From Arthrobacter sp. ISL-95 (lineage in GTDB: Bacteria; Actinomycetota; Actinomycetes; Actinomycetales; Micrococcaceae), in assembly GCF_018613695.1 (NCBI RefSeq), contig NZ_JAGGPR010000002.1, forward strand, positions 62,001 to 126,000: 64,000 nt of DNA, given 5' to 3'. Position numbers and translations under genes: made by a program. Of the stretch, positions 28,482 to 37,304 are shown piece by piece. The notes beneath the pieces are model-generated. The model was not told the origin of the DNA. It made no database searches and worked only from the letters and a program-made list of their open reading frames with translations. How positions within the stretch are numbered: the stretch's first letter is position 1; every line of letters starts with the position of its first letter.

Positions 28482-29703
28482 CGTCCTGCCCGGCGGTGGC
28501 CGGCTCCTGGTAGTCGGGGCACTGGTAAGCGGTAGTGGCGTAAGCCCGGGGTAGTCGGGGCGCGATCCTGTTGATGATTTCGTCGCCGTGACTGCCTATA
28601 CCCGCGCCCCAGTCGTCGGCACTCGCCGCCCCGTCGGCCGGATCGCCGAATAACACTGCGGTATCCCCAACGTTTATCCCTGAAGCGTCCGGGCCGAGGT
28701 CCACCATGAACTGGTCCATGCACACCTTGCCGATCACCGGCACGCTGCGGCCCGCAATGTTCACTACCGAGCGTCCGCTGATGCCCTTGGGGATGCCGTC
28801 CGCGTAGCCGAGCGGGATGAGGCCCAGGTAGCGGGGTTCGTAGGTGATGGCCTGGTGTTCGTAGCTCACGCCGGTGCCTGCCGGGACCTTCTTGACCATG
28901 ACCAGCGGAGCCGTGACGCTGAGCGCTGGCCGCAATCCGAAGTCGGACGGGTTCAGGTGGTCCGCAGGTGCAAGTCCGTAGATAGCCAACCCTGCGCGGA
29001 CCATGTCGAAGTGGAATTCGGGCCGGTCCAGGATATTCGCGGAGCTGGAAACGTGGCGGAGTTCCGGGCTGAGCCCGGCGTCGCGTGCCTCGCGGACGGC
29101 GTCCTCGAACTCTGCGACGGCAGTGGCGTTCCCCGGGTGGGCGGGGACATCGGCCCAGGCCAGGTGGGTCCACAGCCCCCTTACGCGGAGGGTGCCGTCA
29201 AGTTCAGCTTGCCGCGCCTGTGCCACAAGTTCAGGCCAATCTTCCTTGCGCGCACCGCCGCGGCTCAGGCCGCTGTCCAGTTCCAGATGCACGACGGCGG
29301 GACGGCCAAGGCGTTGTGCGATGCCTGCCAATACCTCCAGTTGGCTGACGCTCCCGAGGGAAACATCGATGTCATTCTCCAAGGCCTCAAGGATGGCGGC
29401 GCTGGTCTGGGATGCCAGATACAGCCAGGAAAGGATGGGCACGGTGATGCCCGCCTGGCGAAGTGAAATGGCCTCTCTGAGCTGGGCCGTCCCGAGCCAG
29501 TCCGCTCCGGCGTCAACTGCTGTTCGCGCCACTTCCACCAGGCCATGGCCGTAGGCGTTGCCCTTGACCACTGCCATGAAGAACGGCGCCTCGGTGCGCT
29601 TCTTCAGGGCCCTGACATTCTCTGAAATGGCGGACAGGTCCACGATGACCTGCCCGGAAAGGGCGGCCGGAGCTACCTCTTGATAGTGTGCATTACGTCT
29701 CAT
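28471..29703 (-). CDS. alr: Alanine-racemase family PLP enzyme, possibly a lysine/broad racemase
   Basis: A 410-residue fold-type III PLP enzyme. The PLP lysine is Lys47 in FFMAVVKGNAYGHG, and GVSYEHQAITY carries the second catalytic tyrosine. The signature GYADGIPKGISGR, PVIGKVCMDQFMVDLG is complete. Essential alr genes usually sit in cell-wall or tRNA-modification contexts, whereas this one lies between a PucR regulator and an amino-acid permease/lysine monooxygenase operon. I infer that it may racemise lysine, feeding D-lysine into the pathway. Plain alanine racemase cannot be excluded. Confidence 0.87.
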   Translation of the reverse strand: MRRNAHYQEVAPAALSGQVIVDLSAISENVRALKKRTEAPFFMAVVKGNAYGHGLVEVARTAVDAGADWLGTAQLREAISLRQAGITVPILSWLYLASQTSAAILEALENDIDVSLGSVSQLEVLAGIAQRLGRPAVVHLELDSGLSRGGARKEDWPELVAQARQAELDGTLRVRGLWTHLAWADVPAHPGNATAVAEFEDAVREARDAGLSPELRHVSSSANILDRPEFHFDMVRAGLAIYGLAPADHLNPSDFGLRPALSVTAPLVMVKKVPAGTGVSYEHQAITYEPRYLGLIPLGYADGIPKGISGRSVVNIAGRSVPVIGKVCMDQFMVDLGPDASGINVGDTAVLFGDPADGAASADDWGAGIGSHGDEIINRIAPRLPRAYATTAYQCPDYQEPATAGQDDVA

Positions 29704-29750
29704 GGTTGAACACTATAGGTCATTTTGCACCATGATGAGAGGTGGCTCAC

Positions 29751-31328
29751 ATGCCAGTCTTGTGGAGGGGAAATCGAAACTACTTTGAAGGGACGTCAAG
29801 GGTGACTGTGCCTGTGAACACCAAAAACCCGGCAGCGGCAAGCATCGCCAGGCCGAGCCTGGGAGCCCAGCTCCTGCGCCGCAAGCCGATCGGCCAGATG
29901 GTCAACGAGGCCGGAAGCGGCGAAGGCGGCACGCCGTTGGTCCGCAGCTTCGGGGTCCTCCAGCTGACCATGATCAGCGTTGGCGCCACGCTTGGCACCG
30001 GCATCCTGGTGATCCTTGGCGAGTCCGTGCCACTGGCAGGGCCGGCCATCTGGATCTCGTTCGTCATTGCCGGTTTGGCTGCGCTGCTCTCCGCAGTGTC
30101 CTACGCCGAAATGGCCGGGCTCGTGCCGGTGGCAGGCTCCAGCTACTCCTACTCCTACGCCACCATGGGCGAAGGCATGGCCTGGATCTGCGGCTGGTGC
30201 CTGGTGTTGGAATACGCCGTCTCCGTGGCAGCCGTTGCTGTTGGTGCCGGGCAGTACGTGAACGAGACCCTCGCCGCGTTCGGCCAGGTCCTGCCTGATG
30301 CCATGAGCCAGCCGCCGGGAGACGGGGGCTTGGTGAACGTACCGGCCATGGTGATCGTCATTCTTGCCATGATCCTGCTGGTCCGGGGAGCCCGCGAGAG
30401 TGCATGGATCAACACCGCCATTGTCATCATCAAGGTGGGCATCCTGATCTTCTTCTGCGCCGTGGCCTTCACCGCCTTCAACGCAGGCAACTTCGAGCCG
30501 CTGCTGCCCATGGGCGCCGCCGGTGTTTCTGCCGCAGCGTCCAGTGTCTTCTTCTCCTACATCGGTTTCGACGCCGCCTCCACAGCCGGCGAGGAAGCCA
30601 GAAATCCCAAGCGTGACCTGCCCCGGGCCATCATGCTCTCCATGGTGATCGTCACCAGCATCTACGTCCTGGTTGCTGTGGCAGCCATCGGGGCCCGCCC
30701 CTGGAACTGGTTCGACGGCACGGAAGCTGCGCTGGTGCAGATCCTTCACGAGATCACCGGCCAGCCTTGGATTGCCTTGGTCTTCTCCATCGGCGCTGTG
30801 CTGGCCATCGCCAGCATCGTTCTGACCGTTCTCTACGGCCAAACCCGCATCATGCTCTCCATGTCCCGCGACGGCATGATGCCCAAAGTCTTCGGCCGCG
30901 TATCCCGCCGTACCGGCACCCCGGTGGCCGGCACGCTCATCATTGGCACCGCCGTCGCCCTCACCGCGGGCCTGGTCCCGCTGGGTGCGCTGGCGGATGC
31001 CACCAGCATCGGCACGCTCTTTGCCTTCGCCCTGGTCAATGTGGCCGTCATTTACCTCCGGCGCAACCGCCCCGACTTGGAGCGGAGCTTCCGGGTGCCG
31101 CTGTACCCCATCACGCCCATCCTTGGCACCCTCATGTGTGCGTACCTGATGCTCAACCTCGGCGCGGATACCTGGATTACCTTCGGCGTCTGGATGCTGG
31201 TGGGTGTCGCCATCTACTTCGGCTATGGACGCCGGAACTCCAAGGTAGCCGCGCTCAGCGAGCAGGACTACCGTGAACTAACCACCAGGGCCGTGAGCCC
31301 GGAACCTGTGAAAGCAGAAAACTCATGA
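29751..31328 (+). CDS. APC-superfamily amino acid permease
   Basis: A permease of about 525 residues with twelve or more membrane helices, starting LQLTMISVGATLGTGILVILGE near residue 62, the APC motif around the first helix. SSVFFSYIGFDAASTAGEEARNPKRDLPRAI is the hallmark of the cationic amino acid transporter branch. ATG 29751 follows a strong AGAGGTGG site, but GTG 29802 with AGGGA upstream is also plausible and would leave more room for divergent promoters. Its stop overlaps the lysine monooxygenase start by four bases, so lysine or a similar cationic amino acid is the likely substrate. Confidence 0.88.
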   Translation: MPVLWRGNRNYFEGTSRVTVPVNTKNPAAASIARPSLGAQLLRRKPIGQMVNEAGSGEGGTPLVRSFGVLQLTMISVGATLGTGILVILGESVPLAGPAIWISFVIAGLAALLSAVSYAEMAGLVPVAGSSYSYSYATMGEGMAWICGWCLVLEYAVSVAAVAVGAGQYVNETLAAFGQVLPDAMSQPPGDGGLVNVPAMVIVILAMILLVRGARESAWINTAIVIIKVGILIFFCAVAFTAFNAGNFEPLLPMGAAGVSAAASSVFFSYIGFDAASTAGEEARNPKRDLPRAIMLSMVIVTSIYVLVAVAAIGARPWNWFDGTEAALVQILHEITGQPWIALVFSIGAVLAIASIVLTVLYGQTRIMLSMSRDGMMPKVFGRVSRRTGTPVAGTLIIGTAVALTAGLVPLGALADATSIGTLFAFALVNVAVIYLRRNRPDLERSFRVPLYPITPILGTLMCAYLMLNLGADTWITFGVWMLVGVAIYFGYGRRNSKVAALSEQDYRELTTRAVSPEPVKAENS

Positions 31329-33034
31329 CCATTGCCACCGAGCTCCCTGTCGTCGAGAAACCAGGTGCGCCCACCTCAGACGCAACTGGAGCCCCCATCA
31401 CCATGCTGAACCCGGATTTCCCGTTCAGCTACGATCATTACCTGGCGCACCCGGACGGGCTCGGCTCGGTTCCCGAGGAGCTCTACGGCACAGAAGTCGC
31501 GATTATTGGCGCCGGCCTGTCCGGACTCGTTACTGCCTACGAGTTGATGAAACTCGGCCTCAAACCAGTGATTTACGAGGCCGACCAAATCGGTGGTCGT
31601 CTCCGGACAGCCAGTTTCCCCTCCGCTCCGGGCATCGTGGCGGACCTTGGCGGCATGCGATTCCCCGTTTCCGGCAAAGCGTTCTACCACTACGTGGACC
31701 TTCTTGGCCTGGACACCAACGAGTTCCCTAACCCCATGGCGCCGGCCACGTCCAGCACCGTGATTGAGCTCGCCGGCAAGAAGCACTACGCCACCACATC
31801 CGATGAACTGCCGGAGTTCTTCCGCGAGGTTGCCGACGCATGGAAAGCAGCAGTCAACGACGGCGCGGCCTTCGCTGAGATGCAGGAGGCCATCAAGGCC
31901 CGCGACACCAAGCGGATCAAGGAACTCTGGAACGCACTCCTCCCGGAGCTCGACGAGCAAACGTTCTACGGCTTCATCGCCGCGAGCAAGTCCTTCAAGG
32001 AGGCAGGGTTTGCGCACCGCGAAGCCTTCGGCCAGGTGGGCTTTGGCACGGGTGGCTGGGACACCGACTTCCCCAACTCCATCCTCGAAATCCTCCGCGT
32101 GGTCTACACCGACGCCGACGACCAGCACCGCTCCATCGCTGGAGGAGCGCAACGGCTCCCCGAGGCACTCTGGAACCACGCGCCGTCGGGCCTTTCATAC
32201 TGGCCGGAAGGCACCTCGCTGTCGTCGCTGCACAGCGGTTCGCCGCGCGGAGCCGTGGACAACATCCGCCGGGCAGAAAACGGCGACCTCGTGGTCCGCG
32301 AGAACTGGGGCCGCGAAGCCACGTACCAAGCCGTGGTGACCACCTGCCAGTCCTGGCTGCTGTCCACGCGCATCCACACCGAGGAAGCACTGTTCCCGGC
32401 AGAACTGTGGACGGCGATCGAGCGCTCGCACTACATGCAGTCGTCCAAGACGTTCGTCATGGTGGACCGCCCGTTCTGGAAGGACATTGATCCGGAGACC
32501 GGACGCGAAGTCCTCTCCATGACGCTCACCGACCGCCTCAACCGGGCCACGTACTTGCTCGACGACGGTCCGGACAAGCCCGCCGTGATGCTCCTGTCCT
32601 ACACCTGGAACGACGACGCCCTGAAGTGGTTGGCCCTCACCGCCGAGGAACGCGTCAAGCTCATGCTGCACTCGTTGGAGCAGATCTACCCGGGCGTGGA
32701 CATCGCAAGCCACATCGTGGGGCAGCCCATCACCGTGTCCTGGGAAGCGGATCCCAACTTCATGGGCGCGTTCAAGGCCAACCTGCCCGGACACTACCGC
32801 TACCAGCAGCGCCTGTTCACCCACTTCAAGCAGGACCGGTTGCCGGAGCACCAGCGCGGAATCTTCCTCGCCGGCGACGACGTGTCCTTCACTGCCGGCT
32901 GGGCAGAAGGCGCCGTGACCACGGGCCTGAATGCCGTGTGGGGAGTGGTGAACCACCTGGGTGGCTCGTCCGCAGACGGAAACCCAGGACCGGGCGACCT
33001 CCTGGACGAGCTCGGCCCGATCTCTTTGGACTAA
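31325..33034 (+). CDS. davB: Lysine 2-monooxygenase (DavB), flavin amine oxidase family
   Basis: A 569-residue flavoenzyme that should convert L-lysine, oxygen and FAD to 5-aminopentanamide, CO2 and water. The FAD motif VAIIGAGLSGLVTAYELMKLGLKPVIYEA is near residue 58, GGRLRT follows, and the C-terminal FAD signature is GIFLAGDDVSFTAGWAEGAVTTGLNAVWG. Long segments agree with what I know of pseudomonad DavB (FPNPMAPATSSTVIEL, FGQVGFGTGGWDTDFPNS, YMQSSKTFVMVDRPFWKD). This places it in the amino-acid 2-monooxygenase subgroup rather than with simple monoamine oxidases. It is translationally coupled to the permease. Phenylalanine or tryptophan monooxygenase is a less likely alternative. Confidence 0.9.
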   Translation: MTIATELPVVEKPGAPTSDATGAPITMLNPDFPFSYDHYLAHPDGLGSVPEELYGTEVAIIGAGLSGLVTAYELMKLGLKPVIYEADQIGGRLRTASFPSAPGIVADLGGMRFPVSGKAFYHYVDLLGLDTNEFPNPMAPATSSTVIELAGKKHYATTSDELPEFFREVADAWKAAVNDGAAFAEMQEAIKARDTKRIKELWNALLPELDEQTFYGFIAASKSFKEAGFAHREAFGQVGFGTGGWDTDFPNSILEILRVVYTDADDQHRSIAGGAQRLPEALWNHAPSGLSYWPEGTSLSSLHSGSPRGAVDNIRRAENGDLVVRENWGREATYQAVVTTCQSWLLSTRIHTEEALFPAELWTAIERSHYMQSSKTFVMVDRPFWKDIDPETGREVLSMTLTDRLNRATYLLDDGPDKPAVMLLSYTWNDDALKWLALTAEERVKLMLHSLEQIYPGVDIASHIVGQPITVSWEADPNFMGAFKANLPGHYRYQQRLFTHFKQDRLPEHQRGIFLAGDDVSFTAGWAEGAVTTGLNAVWGVVNHLGGSSADGNPGPGDLLDELGPISLD

Positions 33035-33044
33035 ACCCTAGCGT

Positions 33045-33154
33045 TGCGAGGCCTGCTCTGCGTCCCAAACCAATCGCGGGGCCCACACCGCCCGGGTTCC
33101 CTGGCTGAGCTAGCGAAGCCAGGGAGGCTGTGGGGATGCAGAGCGGGCCTCGCA
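33045..33154. repeat. Intergenic nested inverted repeat, family B copy 2
   Basis: A 22-bp left arm (33045-33066, starting TGCGAGGCCTGCTCTGC) pairs with 33133-33154 with two mismatches. Inside lies a second hairpin with perfect 9-bp arms, TCCCTGGCT (33098-33106) and AGCCAGGGA (33117-33125). It fills the gap between the convergent davB and carbonic-anhydrase-like genes. The outer arm resembles the repeat at 25.8 kb. Confidence 0.78.
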
Positions 33155-33162
33155 TTCGTCAG

Positions 33163-33681
33163 TTAAGCGTGCATTTCCCTGTGCGCCGCAGCGAGTTCCT
33201 TGTATTGGGCAGCGTTGTGCTTCACGCCCTCGAACTCTTCGTCCGTAAGTTCACGGCGTACCTTGGCTGGGACACCGGCAACCAAGGAGCGCGGAGGAAT
33301 CACGGTGCCCTCCAGAACCACTGCGCCGGCAGCGATGAGCGAGCCCGTGCCAATCACCGCGCCGTTGAGGATAGTGGCGCTCATGCCAATGAGGCAGTCG
33401 TCCTCCACAGTGCATCCATGGACCACGGCGCTGTGCCCCACGGACACGCGCTCGCCCACGGTGCAGGGAAAGCCGGGGTCTGCGTGGAGGACTACGTTGT
33501 CCTGTAGGTTCGATCCCGCGCCGACGCTGATCGCGGCTGTATCTGCCCGGACGGAGACGCCGTAGAAGGCGCTGGAGTCCTCGGCCAACGTTGCCTTGCC
33601 GATGATCGATGCCGTTGGTGCCACGAAGGCAGATTCATGGATGGCCGGGGTGTCCCCGGCGAAAGTGTAAGAGGGAGCCAT
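33163..33681 (-). CDS. Gamma-class carbonic anhydrase-like hexapeptide protein
   Basis: A 172-residue left-handed beta-helix protein built of hexapeptide repeats (PTASIIGKATLAED, GAGSNLQDNVVLHADPG, GHSAVVHGCTVEDDCLIGMSATILNGAVIG). The histidines in VLHADPG and GHSAVVHG match the zinc ligands of the gamma carbonic anhydrase/YrdA family. Whether it hydrates CO2 or is a related acyl-type protein is not clear from sequence. ATG 33681 is preferred. An ATG at 33702 would place the start next to a dispersed repeat. Confidence 0.85.
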   Translation of the reverse strand: MAPSYTFAGDTPAIHESAFVAPTASIIGKATLAEDSSAFYGVSVRADTAAISVGAGSNLQDNVVLHADPGFPCTVGERVSVGHSAVVHGCTVEDDCLIGMSATILNGAVIGTGSLIAAGAVVLEGTVIPPRSLVAGVPAKVRRELTDEEFEGVKHNAAQYKELAAAHREMHA

Positions 33682-33706
33682 AGGCCCCAGCCTACTTCCC
33701 ATGTAG

Positions 33707-33763
33707 GTCGCAGCTGAGCGCGTTATGAGCGCTCAAAACGCGCTCAACTGCGACTCAGTTGGG
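33707..33763. repeat. Intergenic inverted repeat, family A copy 2
   Basis: GTCGCAGCTGAGCGCGTT (33707-33724) pairs with AACGCGCTCAACTGCGAC (33737-33754) with one mismatch, followed by TCAGTTGGG. It lies just beyond the 3' end of purU. The CAACTGCGACTCAGTTGGG side matches the repeat at 62.5 kb and differs by one base from that at 3.2 kb. It may terminate purU transcription. Confidence 0.8.
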
Positions 33764-33798
33764 TGCGGGGGTGCGGGGGTGCGGAAGACGGAGCGGTG

Positions 33799-34650
33799 CT
33801 AGTTGAAAACCACGGTGCGGGTGCCGTCCAGAAGAACCCGGTGTTCGGCGTGCCACTGGACCGCCTGGGCAAGTGTTCGGCCTTCCACATCGCGGCCCAT
33901 CTGGACAAACTGGGCAGCCGTGCGCGCGTGGTCCACGCGGATGACTTCCTGCTCGATGATCGGCCCCTCGTCGAGGTCCGCCGTCACGTAATGGGCCGTG
34001 GCGCCGATGATCTTCACACCACGCGCATGAGCCTGGTGGTACGGCTTGGCGCCCTTAAAGGAAGGCAGGAAGGAGTGGTGGATGTTGATGGACTTGCCGT
34101 TCAACTCCGTGCACAAATCATTGGAGAGGACCTGCATGTAACGGGCCAGGACGGTGAGCTCAACATCGTGCTCGGCGATCAACTTCAGCAGCTGCGCCTC
34201 GGCCTGCGGTTTGGTTTCGGGCGTCACCGGGATGTGGTGGAACGGGATGCCGTAGAACTCCGCCAACGACTCAAGGTCACGGTGGTTGGACACGATGGCC
34301 GGAACGTCAATTGGCAAGGTGCCGGTGCGCTGCTGGAAGAGTAGATCGTTCAGGCAGTGCGCGTCCTTGGAGCACAGGATGATGGTGCGGACCTTCTCGC
34401 CAACAGGGTTGATCTGCCAGGTCATGCCGAAGGATTCGGCTACCGGACGCAGCGCGGCCGCCAGTTCCTCCTGGGAGGACGCGGTGGTTGCCTCCACGCG
34501 CATGAAGAAGTTGCCTGTGCTGGGGCTTCCGTACTGCTGGGAGTCGGCAATGTTGCAGCCGGCCCCGAGGAGGGCTCCGGCTACCGCATGGACGATGCCG
34601 GGGCGGTCGGGGCAGGAGAGTGTTACAACGAAAGCGGTGGAGTCAGTCAC
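33799..34650 (-). CDS. purU: Formyltetrahydrofolate deformylase
   Basis: Hydrolyses 10-formyl-tetrahydrofolate to formate and tetrahydrofolate, balancing the one-carbon pool. The 283-residue protein has an N-terminal ACT domain (VVTLSCPDRPGIVHAVAGALL, residues about 7-85). The formyltransferase domain follows, with NIHHSFLPSFKGAKPYHQAHARGVKIIGATAHYV, which includes the catalytic His, and DLDEGPIIEQE. GTG 34650 is chosen because the longer frame upstream has no family similarity. It diverges from glyA, with the riboswitch candidate in between. Confidence 0.95.
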   Translation of the reverse strand: MTDSTAFVVTLSCPDRPGIVHAVAGALLGAGCNIADSQQYGSPSTGNFFMRVEATTASSQEELAAALRPVAESFGMTWQINPVGEKVRTIILCSKDAHCLNDLLFQQRTGTLPIDVPAIVSNHRDLESLAEFYGIPFHHIPVTPETKPQAEAQLLKLIAEHDVELTVLARYMQVLSNDLCTELNGKSINIHHSFLPSFKGAKPYHQAHARGVKIIGATAHYVTADLDEGPIIEQEVIRVDHARTAAQFVQMGRDVEGRTLAQAVQWHAEHRVLLDGTRTVVFN

Positions 34651-34689
34651 ACGATCAAGCCTACCCGTGCAGCCTTGTTGTACTGTTAA

Positions 34690-34766
34690 CGGGTCGCAAC
34701 TGGCGTTGGGTGGACTACCACCAGGGAGCGGCAATCATGAAGACCACGGATCGTACGCCTGGGCCG
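34690..34766 (+). ncRNA. ZTP (pfl) riboswitch candidate upstream of glyA
   Basis: The segment carries the characteristic pieces of the pfl/ZTP motif in order. These are CGGGTCGCAACTGGCG near 34690-34705, the hairpin GGGTGGACTACCACCAGGGAGC near 34708-34729, then a linker and CGTACGCCTGGGCC near 34752-34765. ZTP riboswitches sense 5-aminoimidazole-4-carboxamide riboside phosphates that accumulate when 10-formyl-THF is short, and commonly precede glyA, folD or purH in actinobacteria. The aptamer ends about 120 bases before the glyA start. A possible GGTCATG...CGTGACC stem after it could be part of the expression platform, but that is weak. Confidence 0.83.
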
Positions 34767-34887
34767 AGGGTCATGTCTTACCGCTGCACGCACGTGACCG
34801 GTCCCTGACGTCATCAAGGGGACGCGGGAATGCTGCTGCCGGTAGCCTGACCTGTAGCATCACCCGTTGCCTAGCCAGGAGATCTCC

Positions 34888-36183
34888 GTGACTACCACAA
34901 CCACTTCCGCGTCTGTCAGCAACCAGTCGCTCGCCGATCTCGATCCCGAGATCGCAGCAGTCCTCAACCAGGAACTCGGCCGCCAGCGCGGCACCCTGGA
35001 AATGATTGCGTCCGAAAACTTCGCCCCCCGCGCCGTCATGGAAGCCCAGGGCTCCGTCCTGACCAACAAGTACGCCGAGGGCTACCCGGGCCGCCGCTAC
35101 TACGGCGGCTGTGAGTACGTCGACATCGCCGAGCAGCTTGCGATCGACCGCGTCAAGGAACTCTTTGGCGCCGAGTACGCCAACGTCCAGCCGCACTCCG
35201 GTGCCCAGGCCAACGCTGCTGCGCTGTCCGCCATGATCACCCCGGGCGACAAGATCCTTGGCCTGTCCCTGGCACACGGCGGTCACCTGACGCACGGCAT
35301 GAAGCTCAACTTCTCCGGAAAGCTCTACAACGTAGCTGCCTACCAGGTTGAAGAAGACAACTTCCGCATCGACATGGACAAGCTGCGCGAGCAGGCCATT
35401 GCTGAGAAGCCGCAGGTCATCATCGCCGGCTGGTCCGCGTACCCGCGTCACCTCGACTTCGCTGCCTTCCGCTCCATCGCTGATGAGGTGGGCGCCCTCC
35501 TCTGGACGGACATGGCACACTTCGCCGGATTGGTCGCAGCAGGCCTGCACCCGAGCCCGGTGCCGCACTCCGACGTCGTCACCTCCACGGTTCACAAGAC
35601 CCTCGCAGGTCCGCGTTCCGGCGTGATCCTGGCAAAGCAGGAGTGGGCCAAGAAGCTCAACTCCAACGTCTTCCCGGGCCAGCAGGGCGGCCCGCTCATG
35701 CATGTCATCGCCGCCAAGGCTGTTGCCTTCAAGATCGCCGGCAGCGAAGAGTTCAAGGAGCGCCAGGAGCGCGTCCTCGAGGGTGCCAAGATCATCGCCG
35801 ACCGCCTGAACCAGTCCGATGTTGCCGAAGCAGGCGTCTCGGTCCTCACCGGCGGCACCGATGTTCACCTGGTCCTGGTTGACCTGCGCAACTCGCAGCT
35901 GGACGGCCAGCAGGCCGAAGACCTCTTGCACTCCGTGGGCATCACCGTGAACCGCAACGCTGTTCCGTTCGACCCCCGCCCGCCGATGGTTACCTCCGGC
36001 CTCCGCATCGGTACGCCTGCCCTGGCTACCCGCGGATTCGGTGCCACCGAGTTCACCGAGGTTGCCGAGATCATCGCCACCGCGCTCAAGGCGGGCTCCG
36101 CCGCCGACGTTGACAGCCTCCAGGCCCGCGTCGACAAGCTGGCCGCTGACTTCCCGCTGTACCCGCAGCACGAGCAGTGGTAA
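34888..36183 (+). CDS. glyA: Serine hydroxymethyltransferase
   Basis: Interconverts serine and glycine with transfer of a one-carbon unit to tetrahydrofolate. The 431-residue protein has [47 protein letters not shown] and the PLP lysine motif [14 protein letters not shown] near residue 233. GTG 34888 is supported by AGGAG seven bases upstream. An in-frame TTG at 34867 precedes the ribosome site and is rejected. It forms a folate block with folD downstream and purU divergent. Confidence 0.97.
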   Translation: MTTTTTSASVSNQSLADLDPEIAAVLNQELGRQRGTLEMIASENFAPRAVMEAQGSVLTNKYAEGYPGRRYYGGCEYVDIAEQLAIDRVKELFGAEYANVQPHSGAQANAAALSAMITPGDKILGLSLAHGGHLTHGMKLNFSGKLYNVAAYQVEEDNFRIDMDKLREQAIAEKPQVIIAGWSAYPRHLDFAAFRSIADEVGALLWTDMAHFAGLVAAGLHPSPVPHSDVVTSTVHKTLAGPRSGVILAKQEWAKKLNSNVFPGQQGGPLMHVIAAKAVAFKIAGSEEFKERQERVLEGAKIIADRLNQSDVAEAGVSVLTGGTDVHLVLVDLRNSQLDGQQAEDLLHSVGITVNRNAVPFDPRPPMVTSGLRIGTPALATRGFGATEFTEVAEIIATALKAGSAADVDSLQARVDKLAADFPLYPQHEQW

Positions 36184-36233
36184 TCCGCATTTTCCGCGGA
36201 TAAAAGCATTACCCGGGCCTTGAACCGGAGCCG

Positions 36234-36271
36234 ACGGGATCCGCCGCCACACCTACGGCGGCGGGTCCCGT
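36234..36271. terminator. Hairpin downstream of glyA
   Basis: ACGGGATCCGCCGCC (36234-36248) pairs with GGCGGCGGGTCCCGT (36257-36271), 15-bp arms with one mismatch and an 8-base loop. No long T-tract follows. It probably terminates or attenuates transcription between glyA and folD. Confidence 0.7.
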
Positions 36272-36313
36272 TGGCATGAGCCATTAGGTCACCCACCAGA
36301 AAGAGCAGATGGA

Positions 36314-37207
36314 ATGACACAGTCCACCGCACAGATCCTTGACGGCAAGGCCACCGCCGCAGCCATCAAGGCAGAACTGACCACTCGCGTTTCCGTCCTC
36401 GCCGCCAAGGGAATCGTCCCCGGCCTGGGCACCATCCTGGTGGGTTCGGACCCCGGCAGCACCTGGTACGTGGGTGGCAAGCACAAGGACTGCGCTGAGG
36501 TAGGCATCCAGTCCATTCGCCGCGACCTCCCCGAAGACATTTCCCAGGAAGACCTCCTGGAGGTTGTCCGCGAGCTCAACGACAACCCGGAATGCACCGG
36601 CTACATCGTCCAGCTTCCGCTGCCCAAGCACATTGACCAGGACGTCATTCTCGAAGCCATGGATCCTGACAAGGATGCCGACGGCCTGCACCCCATGAAC
36701 CTTGGCCGCTTGGTGGCCAACGTCAACGGCGAAATGAAGTCCCCGCTGCCCTGCACGCCCAAGGGCTGCGTGGAACTGCTCCGCCGCCACAACATTGAAC
36801 TCAAGGGCAAGCGCGTCCTGGTGGTTGGCCGCGGCGTCACCATCGGCCGTCCCATTGGCCTTTTGCTCACCCGCAAGGAAGTCAACGCCACGGTCATCCT
36901 TGCGCACACCGGAACGGTGGACCTGCCCGCAGAACTGAAGCAGGCCGACGTCGTGATTGCCGCTGCCGGCGTGCCGCACATGATCAAGGCTGAAGACCTC
37001 AAGCCGGGCGCCATAGTGCTCGACGTCGGCGTCAGCCGTGTGGACGACGGCAACGGTAAAGCTGTTGTCACCGGAGATGTGGATCCGGCGGCTGCCGACG
37101 TCGCCGCTTGGCTGTCCCCGAACCCGGGCGGCGTGGGGCCGATGACCCGTGCCATGCTGCTCGCGAACGTGGTGGAGAGCGCCGAACGCCAAGCTGGCAT
37201 CGCGTAG
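36314..37207 (+). CDS. folD: Methylenetetrahydrofolate dehydrogenase/cyclohydrolase
   Basis: Bifunctional enzyme converting 5,10-methylene-THF to 10-formyl-THF via methenyl-THF. The 297-residue protein has the catalytic-lysine region [16 protein letters not shown] near residue 50, [25 protein letters not shown] and [19 protein letters not shown] for NADP binding. The C-terminal motif [17 protein letters not shown] is complete. It lies 131 bases after glyA in the same direction and is closed by a strong terminator. Confidence 0.97.
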   Translation: MTQSTAQILDGKATAAAIKAELTTRVSVLAAKGIVPGLGTILVGSDPGSTWYVGGKHKDCAEVGIQSIRRDLPEDISQEDLLEVVRELNDNPECTGYIVQLPLPKHIDQDVILEAMDPDKDADGLHPMNLGRLVANVNGEMKSPLPCTPKGCVELLRRHNIELKGKRVLVVGRGVTIGRPIGLLLTRKEVNATVILAHTGTVDLPAELKQADVVIAAAGVPHMIKAEDLKPGAIVLDVGVSRVDDGNGKAVVTGDVDPAAADVAAWLSPNPGGVGPMTRAMLLANVVESAERQAGIA

Positions 37208-37221
37208 TTTCCTCGAACACG

Positions 37222-37257
37222 GCAGGGCGCCTACTCCCCACGGAGTAGGCGCCCTGC
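37222..37257 (+). terminator. Strong hairpin terminator after folD
   Basis: GCAGGGCGCCTACTCC (37222-37237) and GGAGTAGGCGCCCTGC (37242-37257) are perfect 16-bp complementary arms with a 4-base loop. It ends the folate gene block ahead of the sensor kinase. Confidence 0.88.
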
Positions 37258-37304
37258 TCCGTTAACCCGACGACTTACCGGCGGTCCGAAGCTAGTCTCT
37301 GTGT

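Noticed and set aside
33707..33763. A riboswitch in front of the carbonic-anhydrase-like gene
   Set aside because: The structure is explained by a dispersed inverted repeat that recurs in unrelated contexts.
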